Part shown: one piece after another, positions 1-7,528 of the stretch
Numbering within the stretch: position 1 is the first letter of the stretch
How the letters are laid out: every line of letters begins with the position of its first letter
Position numbers and translations under genes: made by a program
Source of the DNA: JBLNBN01 sp050260015
GTDB lineage: Bacteria; Bacteroidota; Ignavibacteria; Kapaibacteriales; UBA2268
DNA length: 64,000 bases
Assembly (NCBI GenBank): GCA_050260015.1
Contig: JBLNBN010000028.1
Location: forward strand, 1-64,000
Reading direction: 5' to 3'
The notes under the pieces: generated by a model
What the model was told of the DNA's origin: nothing
The model's input: the letters and a program-made list of their open reading frames with translations, nothing else
Database searches by the model: none

Positions 1-678
1 GGAGATGGATTGAATTACCGCCCCGGTTGGTAGAACGTCCGTTAAGCTAACGCTCGTTAAGTTCAATCCGCCAATATCGCTACCGGCAGGATTTATAATT
101 TTAATTCGGAAAGTGACTTGGTCGTCGACGGCGCACCCGGCTATCCACTCCTTCTCGAACGTCCATTTATTCGTCGGCGTAGCGGCCGTTACGCAGCTTT
201 GGTTGCTGCGAACGCCGTTCGGATCGTCCTTAATGGTGGAAATTGAGGCTTGGTTGCACGCCTGCGTGCCGCCGCAGGTGACGCCCGGCTTAAATCTAAC
301 GTTAATTTGCACCGTGCCCGAACCGCTCGGAAGCGTCAGGCCAGTTAATGCGAATGAAACGTTGTTGCCGGAAATAGTAGAAATCGGGGTGGAGGGCAGC
401 GCGCTCAATACGTCGAGCGTATTTGGTACCGCGTCCATGATGTAGAGCGTGCCCGGAGCTCCTCCGGACCAACTGTAGGTGAGCGTATAGGTGAACGGCT
501 GACCGGTGGCTACCGGGTTCGGCGCGTTATGCGACTTCGTGATCGAGACTTGTATCTGGCTGAACATCTCGCTCGGCGAAGAAATTGCCATTATGAATGC
601 AATCAATAAACCTGCGTACAACTTAAAACGCGATACGCAGGACCCAGATTGATTTCCATTCGGTATTGTGGGAATCAT
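1..678 (-). CDS. Large secreted/surface protein, N-terminal part only (runs off the window)
   Basis: An open minus-strand frame runs from ATG at 678 to the window edge without a stop (226 codons). The start is supported by a strong Shine-Dalgarno GGAGGAAGA directly upstream. The N-terminus has a signal peptide: basic residues near SRFKLY, a hydrophobic stretch AGLLIAFIMAIS and a likely cleavage site after SPSEMFS or FSQ. What follows is beta-rich, with phrases such as ITKSHNAPNPVATGQPFTYT and RIKIINPAGSDIGGLNLTSV that resemble the conserved-repeat/DUF11-type domains of bacterial surface proteins. Four cysteines occur at CGGTQAC, SC and GC, possibly disulfide-bonded. Because the C-terminus is missing I cannot tell whether it carries a type IX sorting domain, though neighbours do. 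No function beyond an exported adhesin-like or structural role can be inferred. Confidence 0.75.
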   Translation of the reverse strand, partial: MIPTIPNGNQSGSCVSRFKLYAGLLIAFIMAISSPSEMFSQIQVSITKSHNAPNPVATGQPFTYTLTYSWSGGAPGTLYIMDAVPNTLDVLSALPSTPISTISGNNVSFALTGLTLPSGSGTVQINVRFKPGVTCGGTQACNQASISTIKDDPNGVRSNQSCVTAATPTNKWTFEKEWIAGCAVDDQVTFRIKIINPAGSDIGGLNLTSVSLTDVLPTGAVIQSIS

Positions 679-854
679 TCTTCCTCCATAATTTTCCGTT
701 AATAAATATTTTATTTTGGTTATATACGGAAGAAGAATAAAAACATTTGTAAGTTAATTTATTATATATATTTAAAAATGTTAATCTTGCCTAATTTATT
801 TTTTAGTTACTATAAAATAATTATATATTCATTAACGGTTTAGACTTCCCTAAA

Positions 855-2735
855 TTAAAGCTTTATTAGCTTGACCGTTTCGCCGTTTATTCCCACAAGG
901 TAGATTCCAACCGGCAACCCAGAGATGTCGACAATTGCGCCCCCGGGGGATTCAATTATTTCGCATTTTACTTTCTTGCCATATAAGTCATATATCTCAA
1001 AGCCCTCTACTGCGCGCCCTGCTATGTTTACAAAGTCGCTTGCCGGATTGGGGAAGAGTCTTAGTCGACTGGAGCGGGTCTCCCTTGCGTGCGAAGGTTG
1101 CGCCACCGGAAGAATTACGTAACTTGGCTCAGATTTACCAAACCTGATCGCATTATTAGCGATCGTGGTATCGGCGGCTTGATAAAGAGTTCCCCCGTCG
1201 TTTGGATTTAGCGAGTACATCGGATAATTAGACGAAGCGACGACTATCCTAAGGGAGTGTCCCGGCAGGAATGTATAAGCTAAGTCGGGCAACTCTATCT
1301 CGACCGAATCGGGAACGCCCGGCGAAAGGAACGTTTCGCTCTCAAGGGATTTTCTGAATCGCGCTCTCTGCATTCCCTGCGTCAATATGATCGATTTTCC
1401 GTCCGGGAGGACGTCCGTTAGTCGTACTCCGAAGTCGGTGTCCGTCTTGTCGGATTCTATGGAAAGCTTAACGGTCGCTTTCCCGCGAATGGAGTAGCTT
1501 TCTGCAAAAGGCGCCGTTGTAAGTATAACGCAATCGTTTCTCGATTCGACTTTTTGCGAAATATCCATCGGGCCGGGAGGATTTTGCGCCGGCAACCGGC
1601 TGAACCGGGAGCCGCCAACGGTCGGCGACGGGTTGCGCGGGTCGTAGACGTAGCTTTGCTTTTGCTCGACAATATCCGGTATTTCCCATCTTTCCGCGAC
1701 TAACCCGTTTGGATATGCCGCGAATAGCGTGTCAGGATCGCTCCCGGGTGTCGTCCAGGCGTCGATCGTTTTCCAGTTATTTTCGCCCATTTGGAAATAC
1801 GTAATATTCGGGGAAGCTACCCAATTATTATCCTCTCCTAATAGGTAATGGCCAAAGAATTGTCTTACTTTCGCAAACGGCATTTCCATAGCTTCCGGGA
1901 AGTTAAACTCCCCTTGTTTCTCCAGGCCGATCCCGGTGTGCGTCCATGGCCCGATTACTAATTTATGCTGATCCTTAACCGTGACTGCGCTTCTTTCTCG
2001 AACGTCCGAATAAACTCGAATAACGCTGCTCGGGAAGTGATCGTACCAGCCGGTCATTAGCAACAGAGGGACCTTAATTTTACCGGCAATATCGGTTTGA
2101 TTCTCTACCAACTTCCAGAAAAAGTCGTATTTCGGATGCGACAAAACCATTTCTTCCGTCGTAAAGCCCAAGCTTGAAATCGTCTTTACATACTCTTCCC
2201 TATAGGATCCGTCGTCGTAGAAGTCCCCGTATTCGTTCTTATAATCAATGACGAACGGGGCGGCGCAGGCCAGGTGAGGCGGATTTTGCGCCAAAGTTTG
2301 GAATTGGATCAAGCCAAGCGCGGAGGATCCGTAAGTCCCTACTTTACCGTCGCACCAGCTTTGGGCCGCGATCCATTCGATAGCGTCGTAACCGTCCAAT
2401 CCAAGATCGTAACCAGGCTTTGCGACGGAGGCGTTACTATAGAGACCGCGCCAATCCATAATTACGTAATGGTAATTCGCCGTATCGAAATAAATTCGCG
2501 CTATTTCTGACGGGCTGCCCTTGCGCAGGTCCTGCGCGATCTTATTATATGGCGTTTGAATAAATATTACAGGCTTTCGCGTTGATTCGCCGGTCACCCA
2601 GGCGTCTGCAACAAGACTATCCCCGGCCCTAGTTGGGATGCGAACTATGATTTTCTTCAAGGGTTCGGAAGCGCTTAACGTCGCAAAAGTTTGAAACGAT
2701 AGAAGCGCGATCAAAGCAAACACGAAATATTTCAT
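855..2735 (-). CDS. Secreted CocE/NonD-type alpha/beta hydrolase with T9SS sorting domain
   Basis: 626 aa. A signal peptide covers residues 1-22 or so (FVFALIALLSFQTFATLSA). The body matches the X-Pro dipeptidyl-peptidase S15/CocE family, serine hydrolases that cleave esters, acyl bonds or proline peptides. The nucleophile elbow is GSSALG (Ser about 138); the acid is Asp about 232 in TGWYDHFP; the His about 266 is in IGPWTHTG. The C-terminal jelly-roll domain of CocE proteins is present at about 390-550. The last about 70 residues (LFPNPASDFVNI, then IYDLYGKKV and LPVGIYLV) form a type A T9SS sorting domain, so the enzyme is probably exported across the outer membrane. Substrate cannot be predicted from sequence. 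It lies upstream of, and in the same direction as, the truncated surface protein, with 176 nt between them. Confidence 0.85.
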   Translation of the reverse strand: MKYFVFALIALLSFQTFATLSASEPLKKIIVRIPTRAGDSLVADAWVTGESTRKPVIFIQTPYNKIAQDLRKGSPSEIARIYFDTANYHYVIMDWRGLYSNASVAKPGYDLGLDGYDAIEWIAAQSWCDGKVGTYGSSALGLIQFQTLAQNPPHLACAAPFVIDYKNEYGDFYDDGSYREEYVKTISSLGFTTEEMVLSHPKYDFFWKLVENQTDIAGKIKVPLLLMTGWYDHFPSSVIRVYSDVRERSAVTVKDQHKLVIGPWTHTGIGLEKQGEFNFPEAMEMPFAKVRQFFGHYLLGEDNNWVASPNITYFQMGENNWKTIDAWTTPGSDPDTLFAAYPNGLVAERWEIPDIVEQKQSYVYDPRNPSPTVGGSRFSRLPAQNPPGPMDISQKVESRNDCVILTTAPFAESYSIRGKATVKLSIESDKTDTDFGVRLTDVLPDGKSIILTQGMQRARFRKSLESETFLSPGVPDSVEIELPDLAYTFLPGHSLRIVVASSNYPMYSLNPNDGGTLYQAADTTIANNAIRFGKSEPSYVILPVAQPSHARETRSSRLRLFPNPASDFVNIAGRAVEGFEIYDLYGKKVKCEIIESPGGAIVDISGLPVGIYLVGINGETVKLIKL

Positions 2736-2792
2736 ATTGATAATTCGAATATTTATACAGTACGGGTGAAAACGAAATTAAGTAGGCTTTAT

Positions 2793-2820
2793 TAAATAAA
2801 AAGCCGGCAAAAACCGGCTT
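2793..2820 (-). terminator. Rho-independent terminator after the VOC gene
   Basis: Read on the minus strand this is a 7-bp stem AAGCCGG/CCGGCTT with a six-base loop followed by a T-rich run (complement of 2793-2800). It lies about 15 nt after the stop of the VOC-family gene. Confidence 0.75.
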
Positions 2821-2834
2821 TATATTTATGCATA

Positions 2835-3254
2835 TCAATTGCTTTCTTTAGGAAGCTCGCAGCTAAGCATCCACGGAACGCCGAACTTATCGGTAACCAT
2901 GCCGAAATAGGAACCCCAGAACACGTTTTGCAACGGCATAGCAACCGTGCCCTCTTCGGCTAAGTTATTAAAGTACTTTTCAACGGTTTCTTTATTCTCA
3001 AAACCGAGGCTGAACCAAATATTATTGCCAAATTTGGGAGGGTAAGCGCTTGGAGCGTCAGCCGCCATAAAGTTGGATTCCCCGATCTTGAACATTACGT
3101 GCATGATCTTATCCGCGTCGGCGGGTTCGTGCGGCGCCGGGGATTCGGAATACTTCATAAAGTTGGTCGGTTCGGCGTCGAGCTTTTCGCGGTAAAACTC
3201 TACCGCTTCGCGGCAGTTGCCCGGGAAATTCAGGTAGGGCGAGAATTGAGCCAT
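2835..3254 (-). CDS. PhnB-like VOC (glyoxalase-fold) protein
   Basis: 139 aa, the usual length of the PhnB/3-demethylubiquinone methyltransferase-like branch of the vicinal oxygen chelate superfamily. Features typical of that branch are the opening PYLNFPGNCREAVEFYREKL, the central HVMFKIGESNFMAAD and the closing WGSYFGMVTDKFGVPWMLS. These are small cytoplasmic dimers of two beta-alpha-beta-beta-beta modules; most members have no proven reaction, and the methyltransferase name of the Pfam family is historical. The start ATG is preceded by AGGATC. It is a single-gene unit with its own terminator. Confidence 0.85.
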   Translation of the reverse strand: MAQFSPYLNFPGNCREAVEFYREKLDAEPTNFMKYSESPAPHEPADADKIMHVMFKIGESNFMAADAPSAYPPKFGNNIWFSLGFENKETVEKYFNNLAEEGTVAMPLQNVFWGSYFGMVTDKFGVPWMLSCELPKESN

Positions 3255-3566
3255 TTTTGATCCTAGTGATAGTTTTAAAAAAAATTTAAACGTGCGATCC
3301 GGAAAGATATTTTCAGCTACAATATCGCTTTAATTTTATTAATACTTTAGCTTCGATAAACTTATAAAAGCTGACCATATATCAAGTATTTAAGAGGTAT
3401 ACGCAATACTTCATTTTTATTCCATAAAAAGATTAGCCTATCCTATTACGCCTATAACTTATTGTCTTTACAAACGCTTACAATATTATTCCGCTTGTTT
3501 TTTCAACTTCTTTCCGTTAAATTAGAGAAAAAAGCAACAATCTCTTTAAATTTTTCCGAGGAGCTT
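3255..3566. other. Divergent intergenic region
   Basis: 312 nt between the divergently transcribed VOC and cytochrome genes. It is AT-rich and must hold promoters for both, but I could not find a convincing -33/-7 or -35/-10 pair. A frame open from a TTG at 3462 into the cytochrome gene is not considered translated because the ATG at 3567 has the ribosome site and the signal peptide. Confidence 0.5.
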
Positions 3567-4916
3567 ATGGAAAAAGTTATTCGCTTAAAATTCATTATTA
3601 TTTTGTTATTCGCAGTTTCCCTATCGCTAGCCGGTTGCAGCAAGGACGAGAGCGCCAACAATCCTAATCAGCCGCAAATCAATTCCTGCGAGGGATGCCA
3701 TTCGGACTATGCGACGTTGAAGCAAATCGCGGCCCCGGACACAATTACCGGCGGCGGCGGTTGCGGCGGCGAGGCGCCTCATATCGAACGCTACGATAGA
3801 GTTTACCTCGGCGAGGGGTTCTCCGACTTCAAGGCGACCGCTCACGGCAAGCTTGGTTGCGTCAAGTGTCACAATGGAACGGACGGAACGGACGACAAGA
3901 AAGTCGCCCACTCCGGAAACTTTATTTCGCACCCGTCGAAGGCCGCCGAAGAGAAATGCGCTTCGTGCCACGCGGCGGAGGTCGCCGGCGCGAAGACTAA
4001 TATACACAACGGTTTCGGGCAGATGCGCAAGGTCGCGATGAGGATGGGCCACGGCGGGGCGCATGAATTCGATAAGCTATCCGCCGAGCAGAAAAAAGGC
4101 TATGCTGAAAACTGCGCTACGTGCCACGCGTCCTGCGGCGAATGCCACGTCAATAGGCCCCATGCCGGCGGCGGCGGGCTCATGGCCGGCCATAAATTTA
4201 TAAAGACCCCGGACATGAACAATACCTGCATAACATGCCACAAAACGCGCGGGGGCCACGCCTACCTCGGCATTGCTTCGGGAACGCAGCCCGACGTCCA
4301 CTTTACGAAAGCCGGGTACAAATGCATAAATTGCCACGACAAGGCGGAATTACACGGCGACGGGGTCAAGTACGAGCATCGCTATAAAGTAGCCAACGCT
4401 CCGAAGTGCGAAGACTGCCATTCTAATCTTGCCGCAAAAAACGAATACCATTCAAAGCATATCAACGACTTCAACTGCCAGGTATGCCACTCGCAACCGT
4501 ACAACAATTGCGGTAGCTGCCATATAGCAGGGGCAAGCGCCAGAATTCCCTCTTACCAGGACTTCAAGATCGCGCTGAACCCGATCAAGGACGCGAAGAA
4601 TTACAAGCTTTCGCTCGTTCGCCGCACGCCGCACGCTCCCGATAGCTGGTCGGTCTTCGGCGTGGGGCAAATGCCTAACTTTGACGCTTTCCCCACCTGG
4701 AACTATACTACGCCTCACAATATTTTGCGTTGGACCGCCACGACGAAGGTCGCGGATGGCGCTTCCTGTTGGGCAAATTGCCATATTCAAAAAGAGGGCG
4801 ATACATATCGCAACAAAAATCTCTATTTATTCGAAAGCGACCTTTACGACTTCGAAAAGCAGGCGAGCAAGAGCGTCACGGTTGACGGTAAGCTTCCGGC
4901 TTCCTGGGGATTATAA
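3567..4916 (+). CDS. Decahaem-class multihaem cytochrome c lipoprotein
   Basis: 449 aa from ATG 3567, chosen because CGAGGAGC lies 3 nt upstream and because it begins a clean lipoprotein signal ending in LAGC (Cys24). Ten CXXCH haem-binding motifs are visible (CEGCH, CVKCH, CASCH, CATCH, CGECH, CITCH, CINCH, CEDCH, CQVCH, CGSCH) plus a CX3CH variant, CWANCH, near the C-terminus. Many additional histidines could be distal ligands. Proteins of this kind carry electrons across or along the cell envelope, for example in extracellular electron transfer or in periplasmic sulfur/nitrogen reduction. The lipid anchor puts it at a membrane surface. The next gene, 40 nt away, is a lipoprotein with two rhodanese domains, suggesting a shared envelope redox role. 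Donor, acceptor and exact family are not identifiable here; no outer-membrane barrel or quinol dehydrogenase gene is adjacent. Confidence 0.85.
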   Translation: MEKVIRLKFIIILLFAVSLSLAGCSKDESANNPNQPQINSCEGCHSDYATLKQIAAPDTITGGGGCGGEAPHIERYDRVYLGEGFSDFKATAHGKLGCVKCHNGTDGTDDKKVAHSGNFISHPSKAAEEKCASCHAAEVAGAKTNIHNGFGQMRKVAMRMGHGGAHEFDKLSAEQKKGYAENCATCHASCGECHVNRPHAGGGGLMAGHKFIKTPDMNNTCITCHKTRGGHAYLGIASGTQPDVHFTKAGYKCINCHDKAELHGDGVKYEHRYKVANAPKCEDCHSNLAAKNEYHSKHINDFNCQVCHSQPYNNCGSCHIAGASARIPSYQDFKIALNPIKDAKNYKLSLVRRTPHAPDSWSVFGVGQMPNFDAFPTWNYTTPHNILRWTATTKVADGASCWANCHIQKEGDTYRNKNLYLFESDLYDFEKQASKSVTVDGKLPASWGL

Positions 4917-4956
4917 CAGTTAATAAGCTTTTTTATAAACCATTAACGGAGTTAAT

Positions 4957-5982
4957 ATGTTTAAAGATCTATTGAAAAAATTCTACGCGGCGCTGCTCGC
5001 GACCGCATTAATCGTAAGCTTTACGGCTTGCTCGGACGAAGACGATCCCTCGACGCCGCCCAAGGACGAAGCGACTTCCCTCGTCGAATACTTAGAAGCG
5101 AACGGCGATTATATCAATACGAACGCCCCGGCCCTGATTGTCGCTGCGGACCTTCGCGCCGACCTTCTGGCCAAGCCGGAAAAGATTAAAGTTATCGACG
5201 TCCGCGCAAAAGGCGATTACGATACGCTCGGCCATATCGCCGAAGCGGTTAACGTGCCGATAGCGGACCTGATCAACGCCTTTGCCACGATGAATCCCAA
5301 GCCCGAAACTTACGAAAAAGTAGTTGTCGCCTGCTACACCGGTCAGAGCGCCGGCTACGCCGTCTCGGTTTTAAGACTGCTCGGCTACAATAACGTTTAC
5401 TCGCTCAAGTGGGGCATGTCCTCCTGGAACGCCTCGCTCGCAAAGAGCTGGAACAATACTGTCGCCTCCGGCAATTCCAAAGCGTCGCAATTTGTAAAGA
5501 CCGAAACTGCGAAGGCCGCCGCCGGCTCCCTTCCTTCGCTAACGACCGGCAAAACGACCGGCAAAGAAATTCTTGAAGCCCGCGCCGCCGCGCTGCTGAC
5601 CGAGGGCTATAGCAAGGCTGTACTCTCCGCCGACGCCGTGTTCCAGGACCTTAATAAGTTTTACATAATCAACTACTGGCCTAAGGCACAGTACGACGAT
5701 CCGGGCCATATCCCCGGCGCAATTCAGTACACTCCCAAGGCCGACCTTAAGCTCGCCGCCGCTCTTAAGACATTGCCGACGGACAAAACTATCGTCGTTT
5801 ACTGCTATACTGGCCAGACGAGCGCGCAGGTCGCAGCTTACCTTAGAATGCTCGGCTACGACGCGAAAACTCTCAGCTTTGGCGCAAGCGGTATGATCTA
5901 CGATTTAATCAAGGATAAGACCGGCTTCTCGACTTGGAAGGCAACCGAAGCTAACGATTTTCCTCTCGTTAAATCGAACTAA
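4957..5982 (+). CDS. Lipoprotein with two rhodanese (sulfurtransferase-like) domains
   Basis: 341 aa. Residues 1-25 form a lipoprotein signal ending FTAC (Cys25), so it is exported and membrane-anchored. Two rhodanese modules follow. The first (about 60-165) has VIDVRAKGDYDTLGHI and the active loop CYTGQS with Cys126; the second (about 205-335) has the active loop CYTGQT with Cys283. Both nucleophilic cysteines are retained, so persulfide or sulfane-sulfur chemistry is plausible in both halves; the equivalent DVR motif of the second half is degraded to NYWPKAQYDDPGHIPGA. It sits 40 nt after a multihaem cytochrome lipoprotein and is closed by a terminator, so the two likely form one transcript. 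A role linking sulfur transfer or redox control to the cytochrome is inference. Confidence 0.85.
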   Translation: MFKDLLKKFYAALLATALIVSFTACSDEDDPSTPPKDEATSLVEYLEANGDYINTNAPALIVAADLRADLLAKPEKIKVIDVRAKGDYDTLGHIAEAVNVPIADLINAFATMNPKPETYEKVVVACYTGQSAGYAVSVLRLLGYNNVYSLKWGMSSWNASLAKSWNNTVASGNSKASQFVKTETAKAAAGSLPSLTTGKTTGKEILEARAAALLTEGYSKAVLSADAVFQDLNKFYIINYWPKAQYDDPGHIPGAIQYTPKADLKLAAALKTLPTDKTIVVYCYTGQTSAQVAAYLRMLGYDAKTLSFGASGMIYDLIKDKTGFSTWKATEANDFPLVKSN

Positions 5983-6018
5983 CTGTGAAACCATAGAATT
6001 TATTAGGTTTTTGTTAAG

Positions 6019-6046
6019 AGGCAAACCGCAAGGTTTGCCTTTTTTT
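6019..6046 (+). terminator. Rho-independent terminator closing the cytochrome-rhodanese unit
   Basis: Nine-base-pair stem AGGCAAACC/GGTTTGCCT with a GCAA tetraloop followed by a T run, 36 nt after the rhodanese stop. Confidence 0.9.
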
Positions 6047-6105
6047 CTTAACTTTGTAGTTTGAAAAATCGTAATTGAACTAATTCTTTTCAGGAGTTAT
6101 AGAAA

Positions 6106-7446
6106 ATGGCATTCGTTCCGCATACGGAAGAAGAAAGAAAAGAGATGCTCGCCTCTATCGGCGTCGCTTCCTTCGACGAACTTATCAGCAATATACCTGA
6201 GGAAATCCGCTTAAAGGGCGATCTGAATATCGCTCCTAAACTCTCGGAATATGAAGTAACAAAGCTTTTAACCGAATACGCCGCTCGAAATAAATCCGCA
6301 GACCGTTTCGCTTGCTTTATGGGCGGCGGCGCGTACGATCACTTCGTGCCTTCTATCGTTGGCAGCGTGCTTGAACGCCCCGAATTTAAGACCGCTTACA
6401 CGCCCTATCAAGCGGAAGTCTCGCAGGGCACGCTCCAGGCGATGTACGAATTTCAATCCATGATTTGCGCTTTAACCGGCATGGACATTTCGAACGCTTC
6501 TATGTACGACGGCGGTTCCGCGCTTGCCGAAGCTTGCTTGATGGCTAACGCTTATACCCGTAAAACCGAAATACTTATCGCCGGCACAATTCAGCCGTTC
6601 TTCCGCCAGGTGATGGATACCGTCACAGTTGGCCGAAAATTAGAGTTCAGAACATTTATCGGCGAAGACGGCAGAGCCGATCTCGAAGCGCTCCGCGCGG
6701 CTATTTCCGACAAAACTGCGGCCGTCGTCGTTCAAACTCCCAACGCCTACGGTAATCTCGAGGACGTGCGTTCGATCGAGCAGATCTGCCATACGCAAAA
6801 GGCTCTCTTCATAGTGGCCGTCAACCCGCTATCGCTCGGCGCGATCGAAGCCCCGGCTAATTACAATGCTGACGTCGTAGTCGGCGAAGGCCAGCCGCTC
6901 GGCATCCCGCTCAGCTACGGAGGCCCGTACTTAGGCTTCTTCGCCTGCAAGAAAGAATTCGTTCGCGTACTCCCCGGCAGGATATGCGGCGTGACGGAGG
7001 ACGAGGAAGGCAAACGCGGCTTCGTGCTAACGCTCCAGACCCGCGAACAGCAGATCAAGCGCGAAAAAGCAACTTCGAACATCTGCACTAATCAAGGTCT
7101 GTTCATGCTCGCGGCTACCGTATACATGGAAACGATGGGCAAGGAAGGCGTCGCCGAAGCCTCCGGGCAATGCCTCCAAAAAGCGCACTATCTCGCTAAG
7201 AGAATTTCCGAGATTCCCGGCTTTAAATTGATGAACGACAAGCCGTTCTTCAATGAATTCCTTGTAGAAACTCCCGTACCCGCCGTCGAAATCATTCGCA
7301 AGGGCACGGAAAAAGGTATCCTTCCCGGCGTGGACACATCCTACTGGCCCGAGATGAAGCAGGGCTTGCTCGTAGCCGTTACCGAGAAACGCACGAAAGA
7401 GGAAATGGACGCTCTCGTGGAAATATTGAAAGAATTCTCCAAATAA
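6106..7446 (+). CDS. gcvPA: Glycine dehydrogenase (decarboxylating) subunit 1
   Basis: 446 aa, the usual size for the alpha subunit of split glycine decarboxylase. The opening FVPHTEEERKEMLASIGV, the GGGAYDHFVPSIV segment and TPYQAEVSQGTLQAMYEFQ are diagnostic of GcvPA. With the PLP-bearing beta subunit GcvPB it decarboxylates glycine and passes the aminomethyl group to the lipoyl H protein in one-carbon metabolism. The alpha subunit keeps the PLP-transferase fold but not the catalytic lysine. Neither gcvPB nor gcvT/gcvH is in the window, so the complex must be encoded at separate sites. CAGGAG about 10 nt upstream is the ribosome site. I saw no glycine-riboswitch-like structure in the short leader. 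Confidence 0.93.
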   Translation: MAFVPHTEEERKEMLASIGVASFDELISNIPEEIRLKGDLNIAPKLSEYEVTKLLTEYAARNKSADRFACFMGGGAYDHFVPSIVGSVLERPEFKTAYTPYQAEVSQGTLQAMYEFQSMICALTGMDISNASMYDGGSALAEACLMANAYTRKTEILIAGTIQPFFRQVMDTVTVGRKLEFRTFIGEDGRADLEALRAAISDKTAAVVVQTPNAYGNLEDVRSIEQICHTQKALFIVAVNPLSLGAIEAPANYNADVVVGEGQPLGIPLSYGGPYLGFFACKKEFVRVLPGRICGVTEDEEGKRGFVLTLQTREQQIKREKATSNICTNQGLFMLAATVYMETMGKEGVAEASGQCLQKAHYLAKRISEIPGFKLMNDKPFFNEFLVETPVPAVEIIRKGTEKGILPGVDTSYWPEMKQGLLVAVTEKRTKEEMDALVEILKEFSK

Positions 7447-7466
7447 GCGAACCAATAAGTAATATA

Positions 7467-7500
7467 AAAAAAGGCAGGCCTGTAAAAAGACCTGCCTTTT
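7467..7500. terminator. Bidirectional terminator between gcvPA and clpC
   Basis: AAAAGGCAGG pairs with CCTGCCTTTT around a 12-base loop; A and T runs flank both sides, so it can serve the convergent genes in both directions. Confidence 0.85.
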
Positions 7501-7528
7501 CTATTTCAGGAGATAATTTAGATCGGGA

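Noticed and set aside
3462..3566. TTG-started extension of the cytochrome
   Set aside because: It would bury the lipoprotein signal; the ATG at 3567 has a good ribosome site.
5983..6105. Glycine riboswitch before gcvPA
   Set aside because: The leader is short and holds only a terminator and an AT-rich stretch; no tandem aptamer pattern.
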